A stretch of 7,186 bases of DNA from Gallionellaceae bacterium (lineage in GTDB: Bacteria > Pseudomonadota > Gammaproteobacteria > Burkholderiales > Gallionellaceae). The notes beneath the pieces were generated by a model, which searched no databases, was not told where the DNA came from, and saw only the letters and a list, made by a program, of their open reading frames with translations. Location of the stretch: NCBI GenBank assembly GCA_947445045.1, contig CANFCA010000050.1:1-7186 (forward strand), written 5' to 3'. Position numbers and translations under genes: made by a program. Below are positions 6,425-7,186 of the stretch, in pieces; position 1 is the stretch's first letter, and each line of letters opens with the position of its first letter.

Positions 6425-7149
6425 TTAGATTTTTATTTTGGATGCTGTTGTTGGTGAACATTGTCTTGTTTGTTGCCATGCAGTGGGGATCATCGTTTTG
6501 GAGCGAGCCTGTAGCAACTCAAACGCCGCTGAATGCAGACAAGATTCGCTTATTGGACGCAAAAGAAATTGCCTTGGAAGAAAAGACTGCTGCGCAGGTT
6601 TTGCCCGCGCAAACAAATCCTGTCAAATTGGATCTTGCGTTGAGTATCACACCGCCACCTGTTGAAAAGCCTGTTGTGCCAATTTGTTTAGAGTGGGGCG
6701 AGTTTTTGGACGTAGAATTAAAGCAAGTGGAATCCTCACTTGAACCTTTAAATTTGGGTGATAAATTAGCTAAACGCCAAGTTGAGCACATGATTGGATA
6801 TTGGGTTTATATCCCGCCGCTAAAAGATAAAGCGGCGATCAATAAGAAAATTGCCCAACTCAAAGAAAGGGGCGTTTCAGAATACTTTATAGTCCAAGAG
6901 GCGGGCACTTGGATGAATGCCATCTCTTTGGGCGTATTCCGAACGGAGGAAGCTGCTCAACACTACTTAAACAAATTGCGTTCAAACAAAATAATTTCGG
7001 CAAAGGTAGGAAAGCGAAACAGTAAACACAAACTCAGCATCATTATGCTAAATGACGTAGATGCAGGGATAGAGGCAAAGGTAACCGCATTGCAGGAAAA
7101 ATTTGTCGGAAGTGAGTTAAAGCAGGTGTCGTGCGCATTGACAAGGTAG
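6421..7149 (+). CDS. Membrane-anchored SPOR-like domain protein
   Basis: The 242-residue product starts with a single hydrophobic segment (residues 3-21, FLFWMLLLVNIVLFVAM), probably an uncleaved inner-membrane anchor with the rest in the periplasm. A linker to about residue 87 contains a Pro-rich part (ITPPPVEKPVVP). Residues about 126-200 look like a SPOR fold: YWVYIPPLKDKAAINKKIAQLKERGV, which is strand then helix, followed by WMNAISLGVFRTEEAAQHYLNKL. SPOR domains bind denuded glycan strands of septal peptidoglycan, so a role in the cell envelope or division is plausible but not shown. Cys89 (ICLEW) and Cys238 (VSCAL) bracket the domain and could form a disulfide. The start overlaps the coaX stop by 4 bases (ATGA), making it the last gene of the cluster. 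No terminator hairpin is visible in the 37 bases left after its stop. Confidence 0.8.
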   Translation: MIRFLFWMLLLVNIVLFVAMQWGSSFWSEPVATQTPLNADKIRLLDAKEIALEEKTAAQVLPAQTNPVKLDLALSITPPPVEKPVVPICLEWGEFLDVELKQVESSLEPLNLGDKLAKRQVEHMIGYWVYIPPLKDKAAINKKIAQLKERGVSEYFIVQEAGTWMNAISLGVFRTEEAAQHYLNKLRSNKIISAKVGKRNSKHKLSIIMLNDVDAGIEAKVTALQEKFVGSELKQVSCALTR

Positions 7150-7186
7150 GGTGAAATCTGGAGAATGCCGCCCTCTTCAAGCAATA

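Noticed and set aside
7150..7186. Start of another gene after the SPOR-like gene (ATG at 7165 with GGAG just before)
   Set aside because: GGAG ends only one base before the ATG, too close for a working ribosome site, and too little sequence remains to judge.

Overview
This window looks like chromosomal DNA of a betaproteobacterium. Nitrosomonadales or Gallionellaceae relatives are my best guess, from protein resemblance and the moderate GC content by eye. All recognisable genes lie on the + strand. No phage, plasmid, CRISPR, tRNA or rRNA signature is visible.

Region 1 (1-1348) is the 3' end of hrpA, a DEAH-box RNA helicase gene. Its reading frame is interrupted, without breaking, by a long GC-rich palindromic repeat (386-483). 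The repeat is translated as about 33 low-complexity residues inside the C-terminal DUF3418-type region.

Region 2 (about 1349-3321) is accessory-looking. Two palindromic elements of about 100 bp (1364-1459 and 3095-3203) resemble each other. Each is built from terminal 20-bp hairpins of the form ATTCCC-N8-GGGAAT, as in the dRS3/NIME repeats of Neisseria. They bracket an AT-richer broken gene (1595-2041, one in-frame UGA) and a secreted, beta-rich protein of unknown function that may be an outer-membrane barrel (2063-3088).

Region 3 (3245-7149) is a tight gene cluster, probably one operon, behind a perfect TATAAT box at 3245-3250. In order it encodes a 77-residue helical protein, a patatin-like phospholipase, BirA (biotin-protein ligase and repressor), CoaX (type III pantothenate kinase) and a membrane-anchored SPOR-like protein. 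The last three junctions overlap by 4, 1 and 4 bases, so translational coupling is likely. BirA activates biotin-dependent carboxylases such as acetyl-CoA carboxylase, and CoaX starts CoA synthesis, so both feed fatty-acid metabolism. The patatin probably acts on acyl lipids.

No clearly new multi-gene system is visible. The most unusual features are the coding-region palindrome in hrpA, which also carries a canonical G-quadruplex motif, and the NIME-like elements around the accessory segment.
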